This document shows positions 25,996 to 35,723 of a stretch of 64,000 nucleotides of DNA, in pieces. Under the pieces are notes generated by a model, which was not told the DNA's origin, made no database searches, and saw only the letters and a program-made list of their open reading frames with translations. How positions within the stretch are numbered: position 1 is the stretch's first letter; each line of letters opens with the position of its first letter. The translations under genes and the position numbers were made by a program. The stretch comes from Marinoscillum furvescens DSM 4134 (GTDB lineage Bacteria > Bacteroidota > Bacteroidia > Cytophagales > Cyclobacteriaceae), in the NCBI RefSeq assembly GCF_003386095.1, contig NZ_QREG01000015.1, positions 69,947-133,946 of the forward strand, read 5' to 3'.

Positions 25996-26776
25996 GGCGC
26001 TTTCAATTCTCAGCCTATTTCTGCTTTTTGGTACGGTTGCCAGCGCTCAGCTTGATAAATCAACATTTGAAAAGCAAGTCTACCAGAACGAAGGGTTTTC
26101 TCTAAACTACCGTATCCTTTATCCAGAGGGCTTTGATGCCAACAAAGAATATCCTGTAGTCCTTTTTCTGCACGGTGCAGGAGAGCGGGGTAGTGACAAT
26201 GAGCGCCAACTCATACACGGAAGTAAACTTTTTCTGGCGGAAGATTTTCGAGCAGATTATCCGGTAGTCGTAATTTTCCCACAGTGCCCAAGGGAGAGCT
26301 ACTGGTCTACTGTGGACGTGGAGCGTCAGCCGGGAAACAACAGGTTCACATTTAGAGACTCAGGAAAGGCACTGCCCCCTATGAAAGCGGTGGTGGCTCT
26401 TATGGATTCTATCCAATCGTTGGAGTATTCTAAAGACGATCAAATCTATGTTGGCGGACTGTCCATGGGAGGTTTGGGAACCTTCGAAATCCTTTGGCGG
26501 AGGCCGGAGATGTTTGCGGCTGCTTTCCCCATTTGCGGAGGGGGTAACCCCAGCACTGTAGATGCCTATGCTGCAAATACAAGTCTGTGGGTGTTTCACG
26601 GCGCCAAAGACGATGTGGTATTTCCTACTTACAGTACGGACATGGTCATTGCGCTCCAAAAGGCAGATGCTGATGTGAAATACACCCTGTACAAAAATGC
26701 CAACCACAATAGCTGGGGTCCGGCATTTGCAGAGCCTCAATTGTTTCCCTGGCTTTTTTCTAAATCCAAAAAATGA
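25988..26776 (+). CDS. Secreted alpha/beta-hydrolase esterase (CE1/PHB-depolymerase-like)
   Basis: The 262-residue protein has a signal peptide (MNKALSILSLFLLFGTVASAQ) and an alpha/beta-hydrolase fold. The triad can be read as Ser159 in GGLSMGG, Asp208 in HGAKDD and His240 in NANHNSWG; the oxyanion region is FLHGAGERG. Relatives are annotated as phospholipase/carboxylesterase, dienelactone-hydrolase-like or feruloyl/acetyl esterases. Within this PUL a role in removing acyl groups from the glycan is likely but unproven. The start at 25988 overlaps the GH144 stop; an earlier in-frame start would lack a signal peptide. It overlaps the next gene by 4 bp (ATGA). Confidence 0.85.
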   Translation: MNKALSILSLFLLFGTVASAQLDKSTFEKQVYQNEGFSLNYRILYPEGFDANKEYPVVLFLHGAGERGSDNERQLIHGSKLFLAEDFRADYPVVVIFPQCPRESYWSTVDVERQPGNNRFTFRDSGKALPPMKAVVALMDSIQSLEYSKDDQIYVGGLSMGGLGTFEILWRRPEMFAAAFPICGGGNPSTVDAYAANTSLWVFHGAKDDVVFPTYSTDMVIALQKADADVKYTLYKNANHNSWGPAFAEPQLFPWLFSKSKK

Positions 26777-28563
26777 AGATGAAATACCTCATTATACTTT
26801 TTTTAAGCTTAGTGGCTTTAGGTGGTTTTGCTCAAAAACAAACCTACTGCAACCCAGTGGATATTGATTATACCTACATGTCACACTATGCTTACCGCGG
26901 CGTTTCGTATCGTTCTGGAGCAGATCCGGCTGTGATCAACTACAAGGGCAAGTACTACATGTTTGTCACACGTTCGCACGGTTACTGGTATTCGGATGAT
27001 ATGAGCGATTGGAAGTTTGTGCGTCCGCAGAGTTGGTACTTCAATGGCAGCAACGCGCCAGCTGCAGCCGTGTACAAAGACGAGGTGATTGTGCTTGGAG
27101 ATCCCTCTGGGCGTGGAGCCGTGATCAAAACCGATGATCCCATCAAAGGAGACTGGAAAACCACCTATAGTGTCATTCCTTTAGGTATTCAGGACCCAAA
27201 CCTCTTTGTGGATGAAGATGATCGGGTGTACCTCTACGAAGAATCTTCCAACAAATGGCCGATTCGCGGTGTGGAACTGGATGCTGAAAACTGGTTTTTA
27301 CCCAAAACGGAAGAAAAAGACCTCTTTAAGCTACATCCCGAAGTGCATGGCTGGGAACGCTTTGGTCAAAACCATGAGTCGGACATGAAGCCGTTTATAG
27401 AAGGACCGTGGATGTCCAGACATGGTGATACTTACTACCTCGAATACAGTGCGCCTGGTACCCAGTGGAATGTCTATGCGGATGGGGTATATACCGCCAA
27501 AAGCCCCTTGGGGCCTTTTGAGTATGCTCCTTACAACCCCATTTCGTACAAGCCGGGAGGTTTTCTCACGGGGGCAGGTCATGGCAGCACGGTGAGAGAT
27601 AATCACGGACAATACTGGCACTATGCCAGCATGACCATTTCCGTAAACTACAAGTTTGAGCGCCGCATTGGTATGTTTCCCGCTGGATTTGAGGAGGACG
27701 GGCAGATGTATGTCAACACTGCTTACGGCGATTATCCTCACTTTTTACCAGATACTGAGGTGGATGATCATAAAGAGCGTTTTACCGGATGGATGCTTTT
27801 GTCTAAAGACAAGCCCATTACTACTAATAGTGTGCTTACAGGCGTAAAGCAAAATGTGGTAGATGAAACGGACTCTGGATATATGCTGGATCAGGAAAAG
27901 CCTGATTATACCGCTGGTCGTGCCAATGACGAAAACATGCGCACCCTTTGGGTGGCAGAAAACAATAGCGATTCGCTATACCTGCAAGTAGATCTTGGGG
28001 AGGTAATGGATGTGAAGGCTGTTCAAATCAACTTTATGGATTTTAATGCATACGTACTTGGTAAGCCGGACACCTTGCGTCAGCAGTTTGTAATAGAAAC
28101 CTCCAAAGACGGCAAAACCTGGCAGACGAGTGTTGATTTTTCGGATAACCAGCAGGACAGACCTCACGCTTACATAGAGCTGCCTGAGGCTGTAAAAGCA
28201 AGGTATGTACGCTATCAAAACGTCTATTTCCCTAATCAGTACCTGGCCATCGCGGAGTTTAGAGTGTTTGGAAATGGAAATGGCAAAGCACCGAAAACGC
28301 CTGCCGCTTTTGTAGCTGCCAGACAATCTGATGAGCGCAATGCAGACCTGAGTTGGAAACCCGTAAAAGATGCCATGGGCTATGTGGTTTATTGGGGCAT
28401 AGCTCCAGACCGCCTAAACAACTCTGTGATGATCTACGACCAGTCAGAGTATGCACTAAGAGCCCTCAACAAGGGCGTGGACTATTACTTGCAGGTAGAG
28501 GCATTTAACGAAAATGGAATTTCTAAAAAATCAAAGCTATTGACATGCGAGGCAAGCAAATGA
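26773..28563 (+). CDS. GH43-like glycosidase with discoidin (F5/8 C) and fibronectin III domains
   Basis: A 596-residue secreted protein with a signal peptide (MKMKYLIILFLSLVALGGFAQ). Residues of about 25-340 form a five-bladed propeller of the GH43/GH62 clan with the three expected acids: Asp51 in RSGADPAV (base), Asp141 in IQDPNLF and Glu210 in FIEGPW (acid). A discoidin-like carbohydrate-binding domain (about 385-510) and an Fn3 domain (about 512-596) follow. GH43 enzymes mostly remove arabinose, xylose or galactose units; the subfamily is unknown here. It may cut side chains from the target glycan. It is coupled by ATGA overlaps to both neighbours. Confidence 0.82.
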   Translation: MKMKYLIILFLSLVALGGFAQKQTYCNPVDIDYTYMSHYAYRGVSYRSGADPAVINYKGKYYMFVTRSHGYWYSDDMSDWKFVRPQSWYFNGSNAPAAAVYKDEVIVLGDPSGRGAVIKTDDPIKGDWKTTYSVIPLGIQDPNLFVDEDDRVYLYEESSNKWPIRGVELDAENWFLPKTEEKDLFKLHPEVHGWERFGQNHESDMKPFIEGPWMSRHGDTYYLEYSAPGTQWNVYADGVYTAKSPLGPFEYAPYNPISYKPGGFLTGAGHGSTVRDNHGQYWHYASMTISVNYKFERRIGMFPAGFEEDGQMYVNTAYGDYPHFLPDTEVDDHKERFTGWMLLSKDKPITTNSVLTGVKQNVVDETDSGYMLDQEKPDYTAGRANDENMRTLWVAENNSDSLYLQVDLGEVMDVKAVQINFMDFNAYVLGKPDTLRQQFVIETSKDGKTWQTSVDFSDNQQDRPHAYIELPEAVKARYVRYQNVYFPNQYLAIAEFRVFGNGNGKAPKTPAAFVAARQSDERNADLSWKPVKDAMGYVVYWGIAPDRLNNSVMIYDQSEYALRALNKGVDYYLQVEAFNENGISKKSKLLTCEASK

Positions 28564-30884
28564 AATTAGAGATGAAGGAATTGATGAAAATAAGTTGGTT
28601 GTTAGTGATGATCTGTATGGTAGGCTGTGGGCGCACTGAGCGTCCTCAGTCTCCATCAGATGTAGGTGCGCGAGTAGACTCGCTCATGCAGCTGATGACC
28701 CTGGAAGAAAAGATTGGCCAGCTGAATTTGCCTTCGGCAGGAGATATCAGCACGGGGGAGGCCACCAGCTCAGGCATAGGCCAAAAAATCAAGGAAGGAA
28801 AAGTTGGTGGGTTGTTCAACATCAAGACGGCAGAGAAGATCCGTGAAGTGCAGCGCATCGCTGTGGAAGAAAGCCGTCTGAAGATCCCATTGATCTTTGC
28901 CATGGATGTGATTCATGGCTATAAAACTGTCTTTCCGATACCATTGGGCCTGGCAGCCAGCTGGAACATGCAAAACATCGAGCGGTCTGCACGTATAGCA
29001 GCCAATGAAGCCACCGCTGACGGTATTGCCTGGACATTCTCACCCATGGTGGATATCGCCCGCGATCCCCGCTGGGGCAGGGTAGCCGAAGGTGCAGGAG
29101 AAGACCCTTTCCTGGGAGGGGAAATAGCCAAAGCGATGGTGCGTGGCTATCAAGGCGATGACCTTACGGCACCAAACACCATGCTGGCTTGTGTGAAGCA
29201 CTTCGCGCTCTACGGCGCTTCCGAAGCAGGTCGAGATTACAACACCACAGACATGAGCCGCCTGCGTATGTACAACGAATATTTCTACCCCTATCAGGCG
29301 GCCGTGGATGCAGGCGTAGGGTCTGTTATGGCTTCATTCAATGAAATTGATGGTATTCCAGCCACAGGAAATCGCTGGTTAATGACCGAGGTGCTTAGAA
29401 ATCAGTGGGATTTCAATGGATTTGTGGTTAGCGACTACACTGGCATCAATGAAATGATCGCTCACGGCATGGGTGATTTGGAGCAGGTCTCAGCGCTCGC
29501 TCTAAAAGCTGGAATAGATATGGACATGGTTGGCGAAGGGTTTTTGACTACTCTCCAAAAAAGTCTGGAGGAAGGCAAAATAACAGAAGCAGCTATAGAC
29601 CAGGCGTGCAGACGTATTCTGGAAGCTAAGTTCCGATTAGGGTTGTTCGAAAACCCATACCAGTATGCAGATCCAGAGCGGGCAAAGAAGGAAGTGTTTA
29701 CGGCTGAAAACAGAGCAGAAGCAAGAAAGATTGCTGCTGAGTCTTTTGTGCTTTTGAAAAATGAAAACAACGTGCTACCCATTCAGTCTGACCAGACGAT
29801 TGCTTTGGTGGGGCCACTGGCCGACAATAAAGAGAATATGGCGGGCACGTGGAGTGTAGCGGCAGATTTTGATCAGGCCGTATCGCTCAAAGAAGGAATC
29901 GAGCAAGTAATGCCCGACGCACGTATCTTACATGCTCGAGGGTCCAATATCTATGCGGATAAAGAGCTGGAAGCACGTGTAAGCATCTTTGGGAAACCCA
30001 CCTACCGGGATGAGCGCTCAGAAGCGGCTATGATCCGTGAGGCCGTGGCTGTGGCCAAAAAAGCCGACGTGGTGGTGGCCGCATTGGGTGAGGCTGCGGA
30101 GATGTCTGGTGAGAGCTCCAGTCGAACGGATATCGGACTTCCTAAGACGCAACAAAAATTACTGAATGCTCTGCTAAAGACTGGAAAGCCTGTAGTGCTG
30201 GTGCTCTTTACAGGCAGGCCACTCGCCATTAAGTGGGAGGCTGAGCATGTGCCTGCTATACTAAATGTTTGGTTTGGAGGTACGGAGGCCGGGCTGGCCA
30301 TTGCAGATGTGCTTTCAGGAGAGGTAAACCCTTCAGGTAAGCTACCTATGACGTTTCCTCAAAATGTGGGTCAGGTGCCTATTTTTTACAACCACAAAAA
30401 CACCGGACGTCCACTACCAGAAGGCAAGTGGTTTCAGAAATTCCGCAGCAACTACCTGGATGTATCCAATGAGCCGCTTTATGCTTTCGGCTATGGGCTC
30501 AGCTATACCACATTTGAGTATGGCGAAATATCGGTGAGTCACACCGCACCAGGTGCGTCGGATGTGGTGAAGCTCACGGTGCCCGTAACCAATACCGGCA
30601 AGGTGTCAGGCAAAGAGGTGGTACAGCTCTACATTCGGGATTTGGTAGGCTCCACCACACGTCCGGTTAAGGAACTTAAAGGATTTCAAAAAGTAGCGAT
30701 CAATGCCGGGGAGACTAAAGAAGTAACCTTCGAAATAACTACAGATGACCTGAAGTTTTATACCTACGACCAGTTTGCCAAAGACCAGAAGATCATTCAC
30801 ACCTGGGAGCCTGGCGTGTTTGAGTTGATGGTAGGAGGTAGCAGTGATGCCGTGCAAAAAGTAGAAATCACCTGGAGTAAGTAA
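28560..30884 (+). CDS. GH3-family beta-glucosidase lipoprotein (BglX-like)
   Basis: The 774-residue lipoprotein (lipobox MVGC, Cys23) has the full GH3 set: an N-terminal TIM barrel (about 35-370), an alpha/beta sandwich (about 400-620) and a C-terminal Fn3-like domain. The nucleophile is Asp292 in FVVSDYTG; substrate-binding phrases are DPRWGRVAEGAGEDP and CVKHFALYGASEAGRDY. GH3 enzymes release glucose from the non-reducing end. With GH144 next door it probably degrades beta-1,2-gluco-oligosaccharides to glucose in the periplasm, as reported for a GH3 enzyme of Bacteroides. The start at 28560 is chosen because its ATG overlaps the upstream stop (ATGA). Confidence 0.92.
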   Translation: MKLEMKELMKISWLLVMICMVGCGRTERPQSPSDVGARVDSLMQLMTLEEKIGQLNLPSAGDISTGEATSSGIGQKIKEGKVGGLFNIKTAEKIREVQRIAVEESRLKIPLIFAMDVIHGYKTVFPIPLGLAASWNMQNIERSARIAANEATADGIAWTFSPMVDIARDPRWGRVAEGAGEDPFLGGEIAKAMVRGYQGDDLTAPNTMLACVKHFALYGASEAGRDYNTTDMSRLRMYNEYFYPYQAAVDAGVGSVMASFNEIDGIPATGNRWLMTEVLRNQWDFNGFVVSDYTGINEMIAHGMGDLEQVSALALKAGIDMDMVGEGFLTTLQKSLEEGKITEAAIDQACRRILEAKFRLGLFENPYQYADPERAKKEVFTAENRAEARKIAAESFVLLKNENNVLPIQSDQTIALVGPLADNKENMAGTWSVAADFDQAVSLKEGIEQVMPDARILHARGSNIYADKELEARVSIFGKPTYRDERSEAAMIREAVAVAKKADVVVAALGEAAEMSGESSSRTDIGLPKTQQKLLNALLKTGKPVVLVLFTGRPLAIKWEAEHVPAILNVWFGGTEAGLAIADVLSGEVNPSGKLPMTFPQNVGQVPIFYNHKNTGRPLPEGKWFQKFRSNYLDVSNEPLYAFGYGLSYTTFEYGEISVSHTAPGASDVVKLTVPVTNTGKVSGKEVVQLYIRDLVGSTTRPVKELKGFQKVAINAGETKEVTFEITTDDLKFYTYDQFAKDQKIIHTWEPGVFELMVGGSSDAVQKVEITWSK

Positions 30885-30895
30885 CTATAGAAACT

Positions 30896-32389
30896 ATGAA
30901 AAACACTTTATTCATCGGCGCACTACTCACGCTCGCTGCGGCTTGCTCACCCAAAGAGCAAGCTGCAGTAGCTGAGCAGTCGGAAAAGAAAAACGTCATT
31001 TTTATTCTCAGTGATGACCATAGATATGATTTTATGGGATTCATGAACAAGGTGCCTTTTCTCGAGACACCCAATATGGACCGCATGGCGGCCGAAGGAG
31101 TGCACGTAGAGAATGCCTTCGTGAGTACTTCGCTATGTTCGCCTAGTAGAGCAAGTATTCTGTCTGGGCAATATGCTCATAATCATCGGGTGGTGGATAA
31201 TCAGTCACTCATTCCTGAGGGTACCACCTTCTTTCCAGAATACTTACAAGGTGAGGCTGGCTATCAGACAGCCTTTATAGGTAAGTGGCACATGGGCGAG
31301 CATCATGCAGCTCCCCGTCCAGGCTTCGATTACTGGGCGAGCTTTAAAGGTCAGGGGGTTTACTATAATCCAACCATCAATTTCAATGGTTCGGAGGTGA
31401 AGCATCCCGATTCGGCCTATGTGTCTGATGTACTTACGGACTATGCCCTTGATTTCCTTCAAAACCGTGACCGGGAAAAGCCATTCTTTGTTTACCTGTC
31501 TCATAAAGGAGTGCACGCAGATTTTAAACCAGCCAAAAGGCATTTAGGAAAATATGAAAACGAGCAGGTAGCCTATCCTCCGAGTATGTTTCCTCCAGGC
31601 CATGATCGAAGCACTGTCTCATCGGATGAGTACAACTATGAGGATCTGCCCAACTGGGTAAAAGCTCAACGCCATAGCTGGCATGGAGTAGACTATATGT
31701 ACCATGGCCATATCAGCTTCGAAGATTTCTATAAACGCTACTGCGAAACGTTGCTGGCTGTAGATGAAAGCATCGGGACGGTACTGGACTACCTGGAAAA
31801 TGAAGGATTGCTGGAAAATACACTGGTCATTTATATGGGTGACAATGGCTTTTCTTTTGGAGAACATGGACTTATTGACAAAAGGCAAGCTTATGAAGAA
31901 TCCATGAGGGTGCCGTTTTTGGCGATGGGCGCCGGGCTGCCCGCTGGCACCAAACTCACAGAAGTTGTACAAAATGTAGATGTAGGGCCCACCATCATGG
32001 ATTTTGCGGGGTTGTCCACCAAAAGCCACATGGATGGCAACTCCTTTAAGCCACTGCTTTATCAGGAAAATATTGCGTGGAGAGATACCGTGTATTATGA
32101 GTATTTCTGGGAGCGCCCTTTCCCGCAAACACCTACCGTACATGCTGTACGCACGTCTCAGTACAAGTTTATTCGCTATCACGGTGTTTGGGATATCAAC
32201 GAACTTTATGACATCCAGAATGATCCTGAAGAGATGAAAAACCTCATACGAGATCCTAAATATGCAGATGTAGCCAAAGGGCTACGAGATGCGCTCTTTG
32301 ATTGGCTGCAGGAAACAGGAGGCGAGTCTATGCCGCTAAAGCCCGACCATGGCAAGCGGTTTGATCATCGCTATCGGGGCACTTATTAG
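30896..32389 (+). CDS. Formylglycine-dependent sulfatase lipoprotein (S1 family)
   Basis: A 497-residue lipoprotein (lipobox AAAC, Cys17). The alkaline-phosphatase-fold sulfatase domain begins VIFILSDDHR (metal ligands Asp40, Asp41). It carries the maturation motif CSPSR with Cys81, which becomes formylglycine, and a second metal site in YMGDNGFSFGEHG. S1 sulfatases hydrolyse sulfate esters, and some relatives hydrolyse phosphonate or phosphodiesters. As the last gene of the PUL, 11 bp after GH3, it suggests that the glycan carries a sulfate or similar charged group. The activating enzyme is not in this window. Confidence 0.9.
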   Translation: MKNTLFIGALLTLAAACSPKEQAAVAEQSEKKNVIFILSDDHRYDFMGFMNKVPFLETPNMDRMAAEGVHVENAFVSTSLCSPSRASILSGQYAHNHRVVDNQSLIPEGTTFFPEYLQGEAGYQTAFIGKWHMGEHHAAPRPGFDYWASFKGQGVYYNPTINFNGSEVKHPDSAYVSDVLTDYALDFLQNRDREKPFFVYLSHKGVHADFKPAKRHLGKYENEQVAYPPSMFPPGHDRSTVSSDEYNYEDLPNWVKAQRHSWHGVDYMYHGHISFEDFYKRYCETLLAVDESIGTVLDYLENEGLLENTLVIYMGDNGFSFGEHGLIDKRQAYEESMRVPFLAMGAGLPAGTKLTEVVQNVDVGPTIMDFAGLSTKSHMDGNSFKPLLYQENIAWRDTVYYEYFWERPFPQTPTVHAVRTSQYKFIRYHGVWDINELYDIQNDPEEMKNLIRDPKYADVAKGLRDALFDWLQETGGESMPLKPDHGKRFDHRYRGTY

Positions 32390-32408
32390 GTTAGGTTAGT
32401 GTTAGATG

Positions 32409-32441
32409 AAAACGTCGGGGTATCTGCTCCGACGTTTTTTT
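32409..32441 (+). terminator. Rho-independent terminator of the PUL
   Basis: Stem AAAACGTCGG / CCGACGTTTT (32409-32418 and 32429-32438) with a 10-nt loop is followed by a T-run. It ends the susC-to-sulfatase transcript 20 bp after the last stop codon. Confidence 0.88.
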
Positions 32442-32481
32442 GTTTTTACTGATGTCTGATACCTTTTTTAAGTGGTTGCAG

Positions 32482-32489
32482 TAGTTTTG
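32482..32489 (+). promoter_or_regulatory. Candidate -7 promoter element of dnaG
   Basis: TAGTTTTG is an exact TAnnTTTG match 22 nt before the dnaG start. A TTG at the usual -33 distance is not seen. Confidence 0.35.
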
Positions 32490-32511
32490 CACCACTTGAG
32501 TCTTAAGTCTT

Positions 32512-34455
32512 ATGATTAGTCCCGCGACCATAGAAGAAATCAAAAACCACGTCGATATCATCGAGGTGGTAGGTGACTATGTCACGCTCAAGCGGTCAGG
32601 CTCTAGCTATAAGGCACTTAGCCCGTTTTCTACTGAGAAAACACCGTCTTTCTATGTAGTCCCTTCCAAGGGGATTTTTAAAGACTTTAGTAGTGGAAAA
32701 GGTGGGGACGCCATCACATTTCTCATGGAGATCGATGGGCTCACCTATGTAGAGGCACTCAAATACCTGGCGCAGAAGTATGGCATAGAGATCAAGGAAG
32801 AAGAGCAGAGTGATGAAGCACTGGAGGCTCAAAACCGCAAGGAAAGTCTCTTCATCCTTATGAATTTTGCCAAGGACCACTTTCAGCATCTGCTTTGGGA
32901 GGAAGAAGAGGGCAAGTCCATCGGACTTACCTATTTCCGCGAGCGAGGCTTTACCGATGAGTCTATCAAAGATTTTGAGCTAGGATATAGTGTAGAAGCC
33001 TGGGATCACTTGCTGAAAACGGCTGAAGCTAAAGGGTACAAGAGGGATTTGCTAGAGGAAGCCGGACTTGTGGTAACCAAAGAAGGCGGTAAGGTATATG
33101 ATCGCTTCCGGGCGCGGGTTATGTTTCCGATCCACAATATTTCCGGTAAGGTGGTGGCATTTGGAGCTCGAATGCTGGGCAAAGACAAAAAGCAACCGAA
33201 GTATCTCAATTCACCAGAAACCGAGCTTTACAACAAAAGCCGGGTGCTGTATGGGCTTTTTCAGGCCAAACAGGAAATCCGTAAGGAAGACCGGGTATAT
33301 CTGGTAGAGGGATATACGGATGTGATTTCCATGCATCAAACGGGCATCAAAAATGTGGTGTCGTCATCGGGTACCGCACTTACAGCGGATCAGATCAAGC
33401 TTATTAAGCGGTACACCGACAATGTTACGGTGATCTTTGATGGTGATGCTGCTGGTATCAGAGCTTCTATCAGAGGTATCGATATGCTGCTGGAAGGTGG
33501 CCTCAACGTACGCGCTGTGGCACTACCCGATGGAGAAGACCCGGATAGCTATGCCCGAAGCCTGGGAGCTACTGCATTTAGCCACTACATAGATGAAGAG
33601 TCGCAGGATATCATTCGGTTTAAGACCAAGCTCTTTTTAAAGGAGGCTAGTGATGACCCTGTAAAGCGTGCGGCGCTTATTAAGGATATCGTACGGACCA
33701 TTACCAAAATTGATGATCCGGTAAAACGTACTGTATACCTCAAGGAATGTAGTGATCTGCTGGGGATTAGTGAGCAGGCATTGGTAGCAGAGCAAAACAA
33801 GCTGCTCATTCAGAAAAGCCAGGAGCAGCGCAAGCCAAACGATCGGTTTGATGGCCCTCCGCCGGTGCAGCCACAGGATATGCTGATAGCCGATGGTCAG
33901 GAGGCAGATCAGCTGGATATTGTGAAGGTCATAGAGCTACAAGAGCGCGAAAGTGCCCGGGTGCTGGTGAACTACGGCAAAAGCAGTATCGTTACGCAAG
34001 AGGAGGTGAGTGAGGAGCTGTTGTCCTATTTCCTGGCTGAAGTTGAGGAGATTCAGTTTACCAACCCGGTGTACAAAGAGATTCTGGAAATTTTTAAGCG
34101 AAAGCTGTCAGAAGGAGTGATTGTAGATGGTGATTATTTGCTCGATCATGGGTCGGAGGCTGTAAAACGTGAGGTTGTAAACCTGATGACTTCTCGCTAT
34201 GAGGTGAGCGAAAACTGGGAGAAAAAATTTCAGATTTATATCCCAAAAGAGCAGGATCATCTAAAAGACATAACTTATTCGAATATATTGAGGTTGAAGT
34301 TTAGAATCGTGCAACATCTGATTGCGGAAGAAAATAAAAAGCTTAAAGAGGCTACAGATATTGAAGAAATCGATCAGTTGTTAGACGAAATTCATGAATA
34401 CAAAAAGATAGAGATGAGCATCGCTCAGAGTCTGGGCAATGTGACTGTCAAATAA
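32512..34455 (+). CDS. dnaG: DNA primase
   Basis: The 647-residue protein synthesises RNA primers for replication. It has the N-terminal primase domain (1-100), the catalytic core with TOPRIM (about 255-340, YLVEGYTDVISMHQ and FDGDAAG) and a C-terminal DnaB-interacting region. The zinc ligands are missing: where other primases have CPFH and CFxCG, this one has SPFSTEKTPSF and KDFSSGKGG. To my knowledge the same loss occurs in flavobacterial primases, so it is a lineage trait, not decay. It starts the ribBA group on the plus strand. Confidence 0.96.
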   Translation: MISPATIEEIKNHVDIIEVVGDYVTLKRSGSSYKALSPFSTEKTPSFYVVPSKGIFKDFSSGKGGDAITFLMEIDGLTYVEALKYLAQKYGIEIKEEEQSDEALEAQNRKESLFILMNFAKDHFQHLLWEEEEGKSIGLTYFRERGFTDESIKDFELGYSVEAWDHLLKTAEAKGYKRDLLEEAGLVVTKEGGKVYDRFRARVMFPIHNISGKVVAFGARMLGKDKKQPKYLNSPETELYNKSRVLYGLFQAKQEIRKEDRVYLVEGYTDVISMHQTGIKNVVSSSGTALTADQIKLIKRYTDNVTVIFDGDAAGIRASIRGIDMLLEGGLNVRAVALPDGEDPDSYARSLGATAFSHYIDEESQDIIRFKTKLFLKEASDDPVKRAALIKDIVRTITKIDDPVKRTVYLKECSDLLGISEQALVAEQNKLLIQKSQEQRKPNDRFDGPPPVQPQDMLIADGQEADQLDIVKVIELQERESARVLVNYGKSSIVTQEEVSEELLSYFLAEVEEIQFTNPVYKEILEIFKRKLSEGVIVDGDYLLDHGSEAVKREVVNLMTSRYEVSENWEKKFQIYIPKEQDHLKDITYSNILRLKFRIVQHLIAEENKKLKEATDIEEIDQLLDEIHEYKKIEMSIAQSLGNVTVK

Positions 34456-34492
34456 TTATCAGAAGCAAAAGCAATAAACAACAAGAAGATAT

Positions 34493-35710
34493 ATGAACGA
34501 AGAGCGTATGCTAGACCCGATAGAAGAGGCTATTGAGGCGATTCGCAAAGGTGAGATTATCGTAGTAGTAGATGATGAAGATCGAGAAAATGAGGGTGAT
34601 TTTATCTGTGCGGCAGAGAAGGTCACTCCCGAAATCATCAACTTTATGGCGAAGGAAGGACGAGGGCTGATCTGTGCTTCTCTGCTGGAGGAGCGCTGTG
34701 AAGAGCTGGGTCTGGAACTGATGGTGGGTAAAAATACGGCTGCTTATGAAACCCCCTTTACCGTATCTGTAGATCTCATAGGTCATGGTACTACCACAGG
34801 CATCAGTACGAGCGATAGGGCCAAGACAATTCAGGCTTTGGTAAACCCCGACACAAAGCCAGAAGAACTCGGTAAGCCCGGGCATATTTTTCCACTTAAA
34901 GCCAAACAGGGTGGCGTGCTGCGCCGCACAGGTCACACCGAAGCAGCTGTAGATTTTGCCAGGCTGGCAGGCCTACAACCAGCAGGGGTTTTAGTAGAAA
35001 TCCTCAAGGAAGATGGTACGATGGCTCGCCTCCCTGACCTGAGAGTGATTGCAGATAAGTTTAACCTCAAACTGGTAGCCATCAAAGACCTCATTGCATA
35101 TCGGATGAAGCATGAGTCGCTGATAGAGGAGGAGATTACCGTAGACATGCCCACCGAGCATGGCGATTTTAAACTGCGCGCATTTAAGCAAAAGAATACC
35201 GGAGAAACCCATCTAGCGCTCTACAAAGGCGAATGGGAGGAAAACGAACCTGTGATGGTACGTGTACACTCTTCCTGCATGACGGGTGATATTTTTGGGT
35301 CGTGTAGGTGCGACTGTGGACCACAGCTGCATGCAGCCATGGAAATGGTACAGCAAGAAGGCAAAGGTATCGTGCTTTACATGAATCAGGAAGGGCGCGG
35401 TATAGGGTTGGTCAACAAACTAAAAGCTTACAAGCTTCAAGAAGAGGGTCTAGATACCGTAGAGGCCAATGAACGACTGGGCTTCCAAATGGATCAGCGC
35501 GACTATGGTGTGGGGGCTCAAATACTACGCAAAATGGGCGTAACCAAAATCAACCTGATTACGAATAACCCTAAAAAACGAGTTGGACTCATGGGCTATG
35601 GCCTGGAAATTGTAGACAATGTGCCGATAGAGGTGGTGCCCAACATTCACAACCAAAGGTATCTGGAAACCAAACGTGATAAAATGGGGCACAATATTTT
35701 GAAAAAATAA
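34493..35710 (+). CDS. ribBA: Bifunctional 3,4-dihydroxy-2-butanone-4-phosphate synthase / GTP cyclohydrolase II
   Basis: This 405-residue fusion performs two first steps of riboflavin synthesis. Residues of about 5-205 form RibB ([31 protein letters not shown]), making the four-carbon unit from ribulose 5-phosphate. Residues of about 210-400 form RibA, opening GTP, with zinc cysteines in [17 protein letters not shown] and the phrase NQEGRGIGL. Both active sites look intact. The 37-bp gap after dnaG leaves no room for an FMN riboswitch, and none is seen. Confidence 0.96.
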   Translation: MNEERMLDPIEEAIEAIRKGEIIVVVDDEDRENEGDFICAAEKVTPEIINFMAKEGRGLICASLLEERCEELGLELMVGKNTAAYETPFTVSVDLIGHGTTTGISTSDRAKTIQALVNPDTKPEELGKPGHIFPLKAKQGGVLRRTGHTEAAVDFARLAGLQPAGVLVEILKEDGTMARLPDLRVIADKFNLKLVAIKDLIAYRMKHESLIEEEITVDMPTEHGDFKLRAFKQKNTGETHLALYKGEWEENEPVMVRVHSSCMTGDIFGSCRCDCGPQLHAAMEMVQQEGKGIVLYMNQEGRGIGLVNKLKAYKLQEEGLDTVEANERLGFQMDQRDYGVGAQILRKMGVTKINLITNNPKKRVGLMGYGLEIVDNVPIEVVPNIHNQRYLETKRDKMGHNILKK

Positions 35711-35723
35711 GGGCTCCCAACTG

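Noticed and set aside
34456-34492. FMN riboswitch before ribBA
   Set aside because: Only 37 bp separate dnaG and ribBA, far too little for the aptamer.
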